From the NCBI GenBank assembly GCA_003577145.1, contig QEUP01000013.1:172837-236836 (forward strand): a stretch of DNA of 64,000 nt, read 5' to 3'. A program made the translations under genes and the position numbers. The notes beneath the pieces are model-generated. The model was given only the letters and a program-made list of their open reading frames with translations, ran no database searches and was not told the origin of the DNA. Source of the DNA: Acidobacteriota bacterium. Its GTDB lineage: Bacteria > Actinomycetota > Acidimicrobiia > Acidimicrobiales > Microtrichaceae. Shown in pieces: positions 28,978 to 37,450 of this stretch. Position 1 is the first letter of the stretch; the number at the start of each line of letters is the position of its first letter.

Positions 28978-31542
28978 TCAAGCCTGTTCGACCGCGGACC
29001 GCACCTGGTCCAGGGCTGGATCGAGCTGGTCGACGTCCTTGCCCCCGGCGACTGCCAGCCTTTCGTCGGATCCACCTCCTCCTCGGACCATGCGAGTCGC
29101 CTCGGAGATCAGCTCGGAGGCATGCAGGCCGCTCTCCTCGGTCACCGCTGAGACCAGCGCAACGCCTTTGCCGCCGGGCACAGCCCCCAGGACGACGCCC
29201 CGAACACCCGGGTTGTCGCGCAGGCTGACCGCGAGCTCCCGCAGCTCGGAACGGTCGGCGACGTCGACTCGCGCGACGATCACGCCGTTGACGGCTCTGC
29301 CGACGAGATCCTCGACTTGCGATGAGGTGATGTCCCGCCGCAGCTGCCGCAACTCCTCCCGCACTTCCTTGAGCTCGGCAAGTCGCTTGTGGACGCCGTC
29401 GACAAGGTCGTCCTTGGAGACGCCGAGCAGATCCGCGGCTGCTCTCGACCGCGACTCTTCCTCTCGGAGCCGCTCGATCGGACCGAACCCCGAGACAGCC
29501 TCGAGGCGGCGGATGTTCGAGCCGATCGACCCTTCGGAGACGATCTTCACCGGCCCGATCTCGCCGAGTGCTCGGACGTGCGTCCCCCCGCAGAGCTCTG
29601 TGCTGTGTGGCCCGGCTTCGAGGACGCGGACGACCTCGCCGTACTTGTCGCCGAAGAAGGCGATAGCGCCGATCTCCTCCGCGTGATCCCTGGTGGTCTC
29701 GAAGTGGAACACAGGGTGGTCGGCCAGTATCTCCCGGTTTGCCAGATCTTCGACCTCGGCCAACTCCTCGCCGGAGAGCGAGGTGTAGTGGCTGAAGTCG
29801 AAACGGAGCCGGTCGGGGGCGACGAGCGAGCCCTGCTGCTTGACGTGGTCACCCAGCACCTGCCGGAGCGCCCAGTGCAGTATGTGGGTCCCGGTGTGGT
29901 TCCTGCGAATGGCGTCACGACGGGCACCGTCGATCGAGGCGACTGCCTCCTGTCCTTCGAAGATCTCGCCCTCGACGACACGGATGTGGTGCTTGTGGAC
30001 ACCGGGCACCGCAAACGTCGTGTCGAGCACCTCCGCCACGCCCGATTCGGTTGAGATCGTCCCGGTGTCACCGACCTGACCTCCGGACTCGGCGTAGAAC
30101 GGTGTGCGGTCGAGCACCACGGCATCGTGGGCGATCAGCAGCACGCGCCCCGTCGAGGTGTACTCCTCCCGTCCTGTGAACTCGGTCGGGCCGAAACGCT
30201 CCGCCAGGTCCGCATACACCGACTGGTCCTCGTCCCTGGCGCGCTCCTGGCGATCGGCGCGCGCCCGTTGCCGCTGGCGCTCCATCTCCGCCTCGAACCC
30301 CTCGACGTCGACATCGAGGCCGCGCTCGGCTGCGATCTCCTGGGTCACCTCGAGCGGGAATCCGTGGGTGTCGTGGAGCACGAAGGCAACCGTGCCGGGC
30401 AGCCGCTCGCCCCTGCCGACGGCTCTGAGCGCCTCGTCGAGTATCGCCGAACCGGTCCTCAGGGTCTCCCGGAAGCTTGCTTCTTCCCTGCCCACGACCT
30501 TCCTGACGAACTCGTGGTTCTTGGCCAGCTCCGGGTAGGCGTCGCTCATCACGGCAACCACCGCATCGACCATCGCCGGTGTGAGGACCTCGTCGACCCC
30601 CAGCAGGTATGCGTGACGCACCGCGCGGCGGATCACGCGCCTGAGCACGTAGCCACGGTCCTCGTTGGACGGGAACACCCCGTCGCTCACGAGGAAGGTC
30701 ATCGTCCGCGAGTGCTCGGCCAGGATCCGCAGCGAGATGTCCTTGGCGGCGTCCGCCCCGTAGGGGACGTCGGTGAGGTCGGAGGCCGTGGCGATCAGCG
30801 GCTGGAACTCGTCGGTTTCGAAGACCGAATCGACGCCCTGCAGCACGCTCAACAACCGCTCCAGGCCTGCTCCTGTGTCGATGCTCGGCTGCGGCAGTGG
30901 GACCATGTCGCCGTCGGGCTTCTGCTCGGACTGCATGAAGACGAGGTTCCAGATCTCGACGTAGCGCTCCTCACCGCCCTGAGCCGGGCCCCCGCCTTCG
31001 CCGTAGCCGGGACCCTTGTCCCAGAAGATCTCCGAGCAGGGGCCGCAGGGGCCGGTATCGCCCATGCGCCAGAAGTTGTCCTCGTCGAGTCGCTGGATGC
31101 GCTCGGCAGCCACACCCACCGAGTCCCGCCATATCGCTTCGGCATCGTCGTCGCTCACGTGCACGGTTACCCAGAGGCGGTTTGGATCGAGGCCGAGCAC
31201 ATCGGTGCAGAGCTCCCAAGCCCACGGGATCGCCTCGGCCTTGAAGTAGTCGCCGAAGCTGAAGTTGCCGAGCATCTCGAAGAAGCTGAGGTGGCGGGAG
31301 GTGCGACCGACCTCGTCGAGATCGTTCTGCTTGCCACCCGCTCGGACGACCTTCTGGACGCTCGTCGCACGCCTGTAGGGCGGGGTCTCCTCACCCAGGA
31401 AGTACGGCTTGAAGGGGACCATCCCCGCCACCGTGAACATGACCGTGGGGTCGTGAGGAATGAGGCTCGCCGAAGGGACCACGATGTGGCCCCGCTCGGC
31501 GAAGAAGCCCGTGAAGGCGCGGCGCAGCTCGTTTGCTTCCAT
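28978..31542 (-). CDS. alaS: Alanyl-tRNA synthetase
   Basis: 854 residues. The class II catalytic core (about 1-440) shows VAGMVPFKPYF, RHLSFFEMLGNFSFGDYFK and GDTGPCGPCSE. The editing domain carries the zinc-type motif HTGTHILHWAL (HxxxH) and CGGTH, which clear mischarged Ser- or Gly-tRNA. The C-terminal DHHA1 domain ends with MVRGGGGSDERLAVAGGK. The ATG at 31542 has no strong ribosome-binding site. Followed closely by ruvX and mltG. Confidence 0.97.
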   Translation of the reverse strand: MEANELRRAFTGFFAERGHIVVPSASLIPHDPTVMFTVAGMVPFKPYFLGEETPPYRRATSVQKVVRAGGKQNDLDEVGRTSRHLSFFEMLGNFSFGDYFKAEAIPWAWELCTDVLGLDPNRLWVTVHVSDDDAEAIWRDSVGVAAERIQRLDEDNFWRMGDTGPCGPCSEIFWDKGPGYGEGGGPAQGGEERYVEIWNLVFMQSEQKPDGDMVPLPQPSIDTGAGLERLLSVLQGVDSVFETDEFQPLIATASDLTDVPYGADAAKDISLRILAEHSRTMTFLVSDGVFPSNEDRGYVLRRVIRRAVRHAYLLGVDEVLTPAMVDAVVAVMSDAYPELAKNHEFVRKVVGREEASFRETLRTGSAILDEALRAVGRGERLPGTVAFVLHDTHGFPLEVTQEIAAERGLDVDVEGFEAEMERQRQRARADRQERARDEDQSVYADLAERFGPTEFTGREEYTSTGRVLLIAHDAVVLDRTPFYAESGGQVGDTGTISTESGVAEVLDTTFAVPGVHKHHIRVVEGEIFEGQEAVASIDGARRDAIRRNHTGTHILHWALRQVLGDHVKQQGSLVAPDRLRFDFSHYTSLSGEELAEVEDLANREILADHPVFHFETTRDHAEEIGAIAFFGDKYGEVVRVLEAGPHSTELCGGTHVRALGEIGPVKIVSEGSIGSNIRRLEAVSGFGPIERLREEESRSRAAADLLGVSKDDLVDGVHKRLAELKEVREELRQLRRDITSSQVEDLVGRAVNGVIVARVDVADRSELRELAVSLRDNPGVRGVVLGAVPGGKGVALVSAVTEESGLHASELISEATRMVRGGGGSDERLAVAGGKDVDQLDPALDQVRSAVEQA

Positions 31543-31602
31543 TAGCCGTCTCAGCCTACCGGTCGCCTCACCTGAGGCTGCCGCATGATCATGCGTGTGG
31601 AC

Positions 31603-31956
31603 CTAACCCAGCTCTGACGGGCGCGGCCGGGCTCGCCCGAACCTGCCTCGACCGGAGAGCGACACCACCTCGGCGCCGGCCAGACCCGGGTCGACCGCTG
31701 AGTTGGCTGCCGGCGCCTCGGCGAGGGGGCGGGAGAGCCGGCGCAACTCAGCCTCGCGCTCACGCATCGCCGCGCGACCCTCCGAGACGGCCTCCTTCAC
31801 CGTCTCTGCCAGGTTGCTTGCCGCGTCGGCCGCGGTGGTCGGTAGCCGGTCGGGCAGGAGCCGCTCGACTCGGCGCCGTATCCGGCGCTGCAGCCAAAAC
31901 GAGCCGGTCAGGCCGACCATGATCCCGATCATCAACCAGAACAGGCGCTTGAACAC
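31603..31956 (-). CDS. Small membrane protein, unknown
   Basis: 117 residues from GTG 31956. One N-terminal membrane segment (LFWLMIGIMVGLTGSFWL, about 5-22) is followed by RRIRRRVERLLP, so the rest is probably cytoplasmic. The middle is helical (about 45-76) and the C-terminus is Arg/Pro-rich. It sits 4 bases after a DUF948-like gene and upstream of alaS, a recurrent place for such genes in actinobacteria. No function can be given. Confidence 0.7.
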   Translation of the reverse strand: MFKRLFWLMIGIMVGLTGSFWLQRRIRRRVERLLPDRLPTTAADAASNLAETVKEAVSEGRAAMREREAELRRLSRPLAEAPAANSAVDPGLAGAEVVSLSGRGRFGRARPRPSELG

Positions 31957-31960
31957 CGGA

Positions 31961-32317
31961 TCAACTCGATCTTCGCAGCCGTCGTGCTGCTCGCTGCGTG
32001 CCCGCCGCCAGGGCCATGGTCTTGATCACCGGATTCGACAGAGCACGATAGGTCAGCTGGGACGCGGCATCGACGGTGTGGCCGATGGACTCGGCGGTCG
32101 TGATCAGATCGTCGACTCTGTGCACCTCGTCACGGGCCGAACTGCTGATCGCTGCGAGCTCCGCCAGATGAGCTCGTGCCTGCAACCGGAACTCGGCGGT
32201 GGCGTGCCGCAACTCCCGAGCCGCGCGCAACAGCGACCAGCAAAGGACCGCCAGCACCGCGGCCAGTACCAGGGTCGCAGTCCCCACCAGGACGCCTGCA
32301 AGCTCGCCTGCTGTCAT
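31961..32317 (-). CDS. DUF948-like membrane protein
   Basis: 118 residues from ATG 32317, preceded by AAGGAGTGGCG and overlapping the rarA stop (ATGA). One N-terminal membrane helix (ELAGVLVGTATLVLAAVLAVLCW, about 5-27) is followed by a long amphipathic helix, as in DUF948 proteins. A basic tail (TQRAARRLRRSS) ends it. The family's function is unknown; together with the next gene it may act at the membrane. Confidence 0.75.
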   Translation of the reverse strand: MTAGELAGVLVGTATLVLAAVLAVLCWSLLRAARELRHATAEFRLQARAHLAELAAISSSARDEVHRVDDLITTAESIGHTVDAASQLTYRALSNPVIKTMALAAGTQRAARRLRRSS

Positions 32318-33705
32318 CGCCACTCCTTGTCCGGTCGTCCGGCCCGAGGGCCTTCCACCGGCTCGTCGTCCCGACGGCCCTCACTGGCGCTCTCGGCGGA
32401 CTCGACGCGCTCCGGGCCGGCCTCCGAGCCCGCATCGAGGCCCATCAGCGCCTCGAACCCGTGCGGCGATGGATAGTAGTACCGCCGCCCGGCCAGCGAA
32501 GCGGGGCGGTACTCCTGGGTGCTGTCGCCCGCCGGATCGTCGTGTGGATAGGTGTAACCCTCCCCGTGCCCCAGGGTTTTCGCGCCTGGGTAGCTGGTGT
32601 CGCGGAGATGCAGGGGCACCTCGTTGCCGTCGTGGTGGCGCACATCGCTCCGGGCCGCCTCGAGACCGCGCAACACCGAGTTCGACTTGGGCGCAGTAGC
32701 CAGAAAGGTCACTGCGTGGGCGAGGTTGAGCTGCGCCTCAGGCAACCCCACGTACTCGACCGCCCGCGCCGCGCCGTCGGCTATCAGTAGGCCCATCGGA
32801 TCCGCCATGCCGATGTCCTCGGAGGCGAGGATCACGAGCCGCCGGGCGATGAAACGCGGGTCTTCTCCCGCTTCTAGCATGCGCGCCAGCCAGTAGAGCC
32901 CGGCATCGACATCGCTCCCGCGAATGCTCTTGATGAAGGCCGAGGTCACGTCGTAGTGCTCGTCTCGCCCGTAGCGGAGGGCTTTGGTTCCCAGCGACTG
33001 CTCCACATCCGCCAACTGCACCACGGGCGGAACCGCGCGCCGTGCGGCCAACGACACCGCCACCTCCAGGCCCTGGAGCGCCTGGCGGCCGTCTCCGCCG
33101 GCTCGGGTCACGAGGTGATCCACCGCTTCAGGCTCGGCACGCGCACCTTCGGTGTGCAACCCGCGGTCCACGAGTGTCCGAATCGCTGCCTCACCGAGCG
33201 GCTCGAGGCGAAACAGCGTCGATCTCGACAGGAGCGGAGGGTTGACCTCGAAGTAGGGGTTCTCGGTTGTCGCGCCTATCAGCACCATCAGGCCCGACTC
33301 CACGTGCGGCAACAGAGCGTCCTGTTGCGCCTTGTTGAAGCGGTGGACTTCGTCGAGAAAGAGGATGGTCCCCTGGTCGCGTTGCCCCAGCCGCTGCTCG
33401 GCCTCCGCCACCGCGGCTCGGACGTCCTTCACCGATGCCGACACCGCCGACATGGACACGAGCTCCTTCGAGGAGGCTGCGGCCACCAGCCCGGCAATCG
33501 TGGTCTTGCCAGTGCCCGGCGGGCCCCAGAGGATCACCGACGAGAGGCGGTCGGCGTCGACCAGCGCCTGCAGGGGTCTTCCGGGACCCAGCAGGTGATC
33601 TTGGCCCACCACGGCCGCCAGGCTCTTGGGCCGGAGCCGCTCCGCCAGCGGCGCGGCGCTCCGCAAGCGATCCTCGGCGGCCACAGCGAACAAATCGCTC
33701 CCCAC
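32314..33705 (-). CDS. rarA: Replication-associated recombination protein RarA (MgsA)
   Basis: 463 residues from GTG 33705. It is a clamp-loader-like AAA+ ATPase acting at stalled forks. Walker [10 protein letters not shown], Walker [17 protein letters not shown], sensor GATTENP and [13 protein letters not shown] are present; the C-terminal part ([22 protein letters not shown], then SEDIGMADP) is the RarA tetramerisation domain. The tail beyond about 420 is longer and acidic. The open frame extends 325 codons upstream antisense to the next gene, which is not real coding. A TACCCT box 8 bases before GTG suggests a leaderless transcript. Confidence 0.93.
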   Translation of the reverse strand: MGSDLFAVAAEDRLRSAAPLAERLRPKSLAAVVGQDHLLGPGRPLQALVDADRLSSVILWGPPGTGKTTIAGLVAAASSKELVSMSAVSASVKDVRAAVAEAEQRLGQRDQGTILFLDEVHRFNKAQQDALLPHVESGLMVLIGATTENPYFEVNPPLLSRSTLFRLEPLGEAAIRTLVDRGLHTEGARAEPEAVDHLVTRAGGDGRQALQGLEVAVSLAARRAVPPVVQLADVEQSLGTKALRYGRDEHYDVTSAFIKSIRGSDVDAGLYWLARMLEAGEDPRFIARRLVILASEDIGMADPMGLLIADGAARAVEYVGLPEAQLNLAHAVTFLATAPKSNSVLRGLEAARSDVRHHDGNEVPLHLRDTSYPGAKTLGHGEGYTYPHDDPAGDSTQEYRPASLAGRRYYYPSPHGFEALMGLDAGSEAGPERVESAESASEGRRDDEPVEGPRAGRPDKEWR

Positions 33706-33713
33706 CGCAGATG

Positions 33714-33719
33714 AGGGTA
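33714..33719 (-). promoter_or_regulatory. Candidate -10 box of rarA (leaderless)
   Basis: TACCCT on the minus strand, 8 bases before the rarA GTG, with no ribosome-binding site between. It faces a similar box for the divergent gene 17 bases away. Confidence 0.4.
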
Positions 33720-33735
33720 GTGCACACTTGCCTCC

Positions 33736-33741
33736 TACCCT
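33736..33741 (+). promoter_or_regulatory. Candidate -10 box of the divergent membrane-protein gene (leaderless)
   Basis: TACCCT on the plus strand, 7 bases before GTG 33749, mirroring the rarA box. Confidence 0.4.
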
Positions 33742-33748
33742 TGTCTTG

Positions 33749-34399
33749 GTGAGCATCCTGGCGATCGGCTTCTGGTGTCTGGTCATCGCATCCGTGGTGG
33801 CTCTGACCGTCGTGAAGACCCGAGCTTCCCGCCAACGCAAGGAGATGTTGGCCGAGCTGACCAGCGCCGGCAGCGACTCGGACCCACGCCCGACCGATCT
33901 GGCATTCCTCGAGGCGGGCGCCCCGCCCCCCGACCCACCGGCGCACATCAACGACGGTGAGCCCGACGCGCCCGACACCGCCGGCGGGACCGACGTCGAG
34001 CAACCGGTCGACCGGGCCATCGAGACCGCGCCCAGCGCGGGATCCGATCCCAGCACCGACGAGGCACTGGACCGGCTTGCCCGCGTCTTCTCGGGAGTCT
34101 GCCTTCCTTGCGAACTCACCCCGTTGACGATGTCCAGCGCGCTCAGACCCGACCACGCCACCTTCGTCACCGTCGGCCACACGACCGATGAGATCCGCCA
34201 GAACCTCGAACAGCAGTTCCGCGAGTGCGGATTGGAGGAGATCTGGCACGATGACCTCCGAGCCACACTTCGTCGCGAGGGGAGCGCGGCGCTCGTCACC
34301 ATCCACCCGTTCCCCGGCCAGGCCCACGACGAGGATGAGCGGCCTCGCTTCCCGACAGCACCGGAGGAGTCGGTGGTGGTCGAATTCACCGCCCTGTGA
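33749..34399 (+). CDS. Single-pass membrane protein, unknown
   Basis: 216 residues from GTG 33749; TTG one codon earlier is an alternative. An N-terminal membrane helix (LAIGFWCLVIASVVALTVV, about 4-22) is followed by RASRQRKE, a Pro/Asp-rich linker (about 45-105) and a C-terminal globular domain of about 100 residues (FVTVGHTTDEIRQNLEQQF, then VVVEFTAL). I do not recognise this domain. It is divergent from rarA and convergent with aspS. The part upstream to 33626 is antisense to rarA. Confidence 0.65.
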   Translation: MSILAIGFWCLVIASVVALTVVKTRASRQRKEMLAELTSAGSDSDPRPTDLAFLEAGAPPPDPPAHINDGEPDAPDTAGGTDVEQPVDRAIETAPSAGSDPSTDEALDRLARVFSGVCLPCELTPLTMSSALRPDHATFVTVGHTTDEIRQNLEQQFRECGLEEIWHDDLRATLRREGSAALVTIHPFPGQAHDEDERPRFPTAPEESVVVEFTAL

Positions 34400-34414
34400 G
34401 CTGTGCAGCAGCCG

Positions 34415-36166
34415 TCAACTCTTGTGGGGCAGCAGGCGTAGGCCCAGGTCCGTGAGATGGTCAGGTGCGATCTCCATCGGCGCCTCCGTGAGCGGATCGC
34501 CGCCGGTCTGGGTCTTCGGGAAGGCGATGACCTCTCGGATGTTCTCCTCGCCGACGAGGATCGCGACCAGACGATCGATGCCGAAGGCGAAGCCGGCGTG
34601 GGGAGGCGCGCCGTAGCCGAAAGCATCGAGGAGGAAGCCGAAACGCTGCTCGGCGTCTGGGCGTGCGATGCCCCACGCATCGAAGACCTTCTGCTGGATG
34701 TCGGGGCGATGCACCCGGACGCTACCCGAGCCGAGCTCCCAACCGTTCAGGACCAGGTCGTAGGCCTGAGCACGGATCTCCAACAGGCCCTTCCCTTCGG
34801 AGTCGAGCAGCGCCAGATCCTCCTCCTTGGGCATGGTGAAGGGGTGATGGGCCGGCACAGGTAGGCCCTCCTCGTCAAGGTCCTCGAAGAGAGGGAAGTC
34901 GACGACCCACAGGAAGTGCAGCCCCCCCTCGGCTACCGGTGGCCGGCCCAGCTCGAGTCGCAGGAGGCCGAGCACATGCCTCGCCGTGGCCCGACGGTCA
35001 GCGACGATGAGGAGCAGATCGCCGGCCTCGGCATCCATGGCACCGAGCAGGTTCTCCGTCTCCGCGTCGCTGAGGAACTTCGTGATCGGCGAGTTGAGCG
35101 ACAGATCCTCCTCCACCTTCAGCCAGACGAGTCCCTTCGCCCCCCAGAGCTTGACCTTCTCGGTCAGCGCGTCAAGCTGCTTGCGGGTGTGATCGGCGCC
35201 TCCGGGCACTCGGATCCCTTTGACGCAATCGGCCTGGAAGACCTTGAACTCCGTGTGGGCGAACAACCCGGTCAACTCGATCAGCTCGAGGCCGAACCTG
35301 ATGTCGGGCTTGTCCGTCCCGTACCGTTCCATGGCGTCGTGCCACGTGATCGAGGGGAACTCAGCCGGCCTCTGTCCGGTGACTGCCTCGGTGGCCGAGG
35401 CGACAGCGTTGGTGATGAACTCCCGCACATCGACCTGTGAGACGAAGCTGGCCTCGGCATCGAGCTGCGTGAACTCGAACTGACGGTCCGCGCGCAGATC
35501 CTCGTCACGCAGGCAGCGTGCGATCTGGTAGTACCTGTCGACACCACCCACCATGCAGAGCTGCTTGAAGAGCTGGGGGCTCTGGGGCAGCGCGTAGAAG
35601 CTCCCGGGTTTGAGTCGCGACGGTACGACGAAGTCCCTGGCTCCCTCCGGTGTGTTCGCGATCAACATCGGCGTCTCGATCTCCACGAAGCCTTGCTGCT
35701 CCATCGACCTGCGGATGGCGCTGTTCACCTTGGCGCGCACGCGCAGGTTCCGCTGCATGCGCTCGCGGCGCAGGTCGACATACCGGTACTTGAGGCGGAT
35801 GTTCTCGTCCGTCTCGAGGCGTTCGTCGAGGGGGAACGGCGGCGGCTCGGCTCGCGACAGCGTCTCGACCTCGCAGTCGCAGACCTCGACGTCTCCGGTC
35901 GGGAGGTTCGGGTTCCTCGTTCCCTCGGGACGCATGCGCACCTTCCCGGTGACCCGCAAGACGTACTCGCTGCGGATGTCATGGGCGTGGTCGACGACGA
36001 CCTGCACGATTCCCGTGTGGTCGCGCAGGTCGATGAACGCCAGGTGCTCACCGTGCTCGCGACGCCGGCTGACCCACCCGCAGAGTGAGACTGTCCGGCC
36101 GCTGTCCTCGCCTCTCAGCTCGCCGCAGTAGTCGGTCCGCATCGACGTAGTCCCGTGTGACTTCAC
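34415..36166 (-). CDS. aspS: Aspartyl-tRNA synthetase
   Basis: 583 residues, bacterial type. An OB-fold anticodon domain (about 1-110) precedes the class II core with TPEGARDFVVPSR, the flipping loop, QSPQLFKQLCMVGG and the motif 3 region GFAFGIDRLVAI; the bacterial GAD insert lies at about 290-420. GTG 36166 overlaps the hisS stop (GTGA). Many actinobacterial AspRS also charge tRNAAsn; this cannot be decided here because gatCAB is outside the window. Confidence 0.96.
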   Translation of the reverse strand: MKSHGTTSMRTDYCGELRGEDSGRTVSLCGWVSRRREHGEHLAFIDLRDHTGIVQVVVDHAHDIRSEYVLRVTGKVRMRPEGTRNPNLPTGDVEVCDCEVETLSRAEPPPFPLDERLETDENIRLKYRYVDLRRERMQRNLRVRAKVNSAIRRSMEQQGFVEIETPMLIANTPEGARDFVVPSRLKPGSFYALPQSPQLFKQLCMVGGVDRYYQIARCLRDEDLRADRQFEFTQLDAEASFVSQVDVREFITNAVASATEAVTGQRPAEFPSITWHDAMERYGTDKPDIRFGLELIELTGLFAHTEFKVFQADCVKGIRVPGGADHTRKQLDALTEKVKLWGAKGLVWLKVEEDLSLNSPITKFLSDAETENLLGAMDAEAGDLLLIVADRRATARHVLGLLRLELGRPPVAEGGLHFLWVVDFPLFEDLDEEGLPVPAHHPFTMPKEEDLALLDSEGKGLLEIRAQAYDLVLNGWELGSGSVRVHRPDIQQKVFDAWGIARPDAEQRFGFLLDAFGYGAPPHAGFAFGIDRLVAILVGEENIREVIAFPKTQTGGDPLTEAPMEIAPDHLTDLGLRLLPHKS

Positions 36167-37425
36167 GACAGCCTCTTCCTCAGTTCGTCGGCCAGGTTCT
36201 CCCGCGGCACCAACTCCTGCTGCACGTCAGAGCGCAGGTCCTTCAGCGTGACCATTCCCGCAGCAAGCTCGTCCTCACCGATGATCAGCGCGAAGCGAGC
36301 ACCAGAGCGGTTGGCGGCCTTCATCTGCGCCTTCGGTGAGCGAGCGTCGAATGCCCTGTCGACCGACAGGCCGGCGCGGCGAAGTCCTGCCGACACGTCA
36401 CGGGCTGCGCTGCCATCCCCGAGATCGACCACGAAGGCATCGAGGTGGACACCCTTCTCGGCGAAGACACCCTCGGCGTCGCAGGCGAGGAGGATGCGCT
36501 CGATGCCGGCCGCGAAGCCGGTGCCGGGAGCCGCCTTGCCGCCGAGTGCCTCGGCGAGGCCGTCGTATCGACCCCCTCCCCCGATGGCCGACTGAGCCGA
36601 TTCGAGCGCGGGACTCTGGATCTCGAACACGGTGTGGGTGTAGTAGTCCAGACCCCGGACCAAGCGGGGCTCGATCTCGAACGGGACCCCCGCCGCGGCA
36701 AGTCCGTTCCGGACCCGCTCGAAGTGAGCACGCGACACGCCCGACATGACATCGAGAAGTGTGGGGGCATCGGCGATGGCCTCCCGGGTATCGGGACGCT
36801 TGCTGTCCAACACCCGCATCGGATGCTGGTCGATCTTGCGCCGATCTTCGGGGTCGAGGGAATCGCGCCTGGCATCGAGATAGGCCCGCAGATGCTCGTA
36901 ATAGCCGTGACGGGTCTCGAGGTCACCGATCGAGTTGATCGACAAGCGAAGCCCAGAGAGGCCGATCGTGCAGAAGAAGTCCCACAGCAGCACCATCAGC
37001 TCGACATCGATGTCGGGGTCGCTCACGCCGATGCATTCCGCCCCGAGCTGGTGGTGCTGGCGGAAGCGGCCGGCCTGGGGCTTCTCGTAACGGAAGTTCG
37101 GACCTGCATACCAGACCTTCCAGGGGACGTTCGGATGGTGCTGGTTGAAAGCCCTCACCACCGACGCGGTCCCCTCGGGTCGCAGGGCGAGGTGCCTCTC
37201 GCCTTTGTCGAAGAAGTCGTACATCTCCTTGCTGACGACGTCGGTTCCCTCCCCGACCGGACGGAACACCGCGATGTCCTCGAACATCGGGGTCTGGATG
37301 AACCCGTAGCCCGCCAGGTGCATGACCTGGGCGAACTCGGCGAGCAGACGCGTCCAACGCCCGGACTCGGGCGGCAGGATGTCCCGGGTTCCAATGGGTG
37401 CCTTGAACGGTTCTGGCGAAGCCAC
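36163..37425 (-). CDS. hisS: Histidyl-tRNA synthetase
   Basis: 420 residues from GTG 37425. The class II core shows GTRDILPPES (about 11), RPEGTASVVRAF (motif 2 region), PQAGRFRQHHQLGAE and LVRGLDYYTHTVFEI, the HisRS signatures; a C-terminal anticodon domain follows. No ribosome-binding site is seen, but TAGTCT lies 8 bases before GTG, so the gene may be leaderless with its own promoter in the 25-base gap after relA. Codons upstream of 37425 do not fit the family. Confidence 0.95.
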   Translation of the reverse strand: MASPEPFKAPIGTRDILPPESGRWTRLLAEFAQVMHLAGYGFIQTPMFEDIAVFRPVGEGTDVVSKEMYDFFDKGERHLALRPEGTASVVRAFNQHHPNVPWKVWYAGPNFRYEKPQAGRFRQHHQLGAECIGVSDPDIDVELMVLLWDFFCTIGLSGLRLSINSIGDLETRHGYYEHLRAYLDARRDSLDPEDRRKIDQHPMRVLDSKRPDTREAIADAPTLLDVMSGVSRAHFERVRNGLAAAGVPFEIEPRLVRGLDYYTHTVFEIQSPALESAQSAIGGGGRYDGLAEALGGKAAPGTGFAAGIERILLACDAEGVFAEKGVHLDAFVVDLGDGSAARDVSAGLRRAGLSVDRAFDARSPKAQMKAANRSGARFALIIGEDELAAGMVTLKDLRSDVQQELVPRENLADELRKRLS

Positions 37426-37433
37426 GAACGCGG

Positions 37434-37439
37434 AGACTA
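37434..37439 (-). promoter_or_regulatory. Candidate -10 box of hisS (leaderless)
   Basis: TAGTCT on the minus strand, 8 bases before the hisS GTG in the short relA-hisS gap. Confidence 0.35.
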
Positions 37440-37450
37440 CCGGAGCCGGC

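Noticed and set aside
30127..31545. Plus-strand open frame of 472 codons opposite alaS
   Set aside because: It mirrors alaS codons, begins within them and has no family features.
32314..34680. A 788-codon open frame that would give rarA a 325-residue N-terminal extension
   Set aside because: The extra part is antisense to the membrane-protein gene at 33749-34399 and to the end of aspS, is Arg/Ser-rich low-quality sequence, and RarA conservation begins only after GTG 33705.
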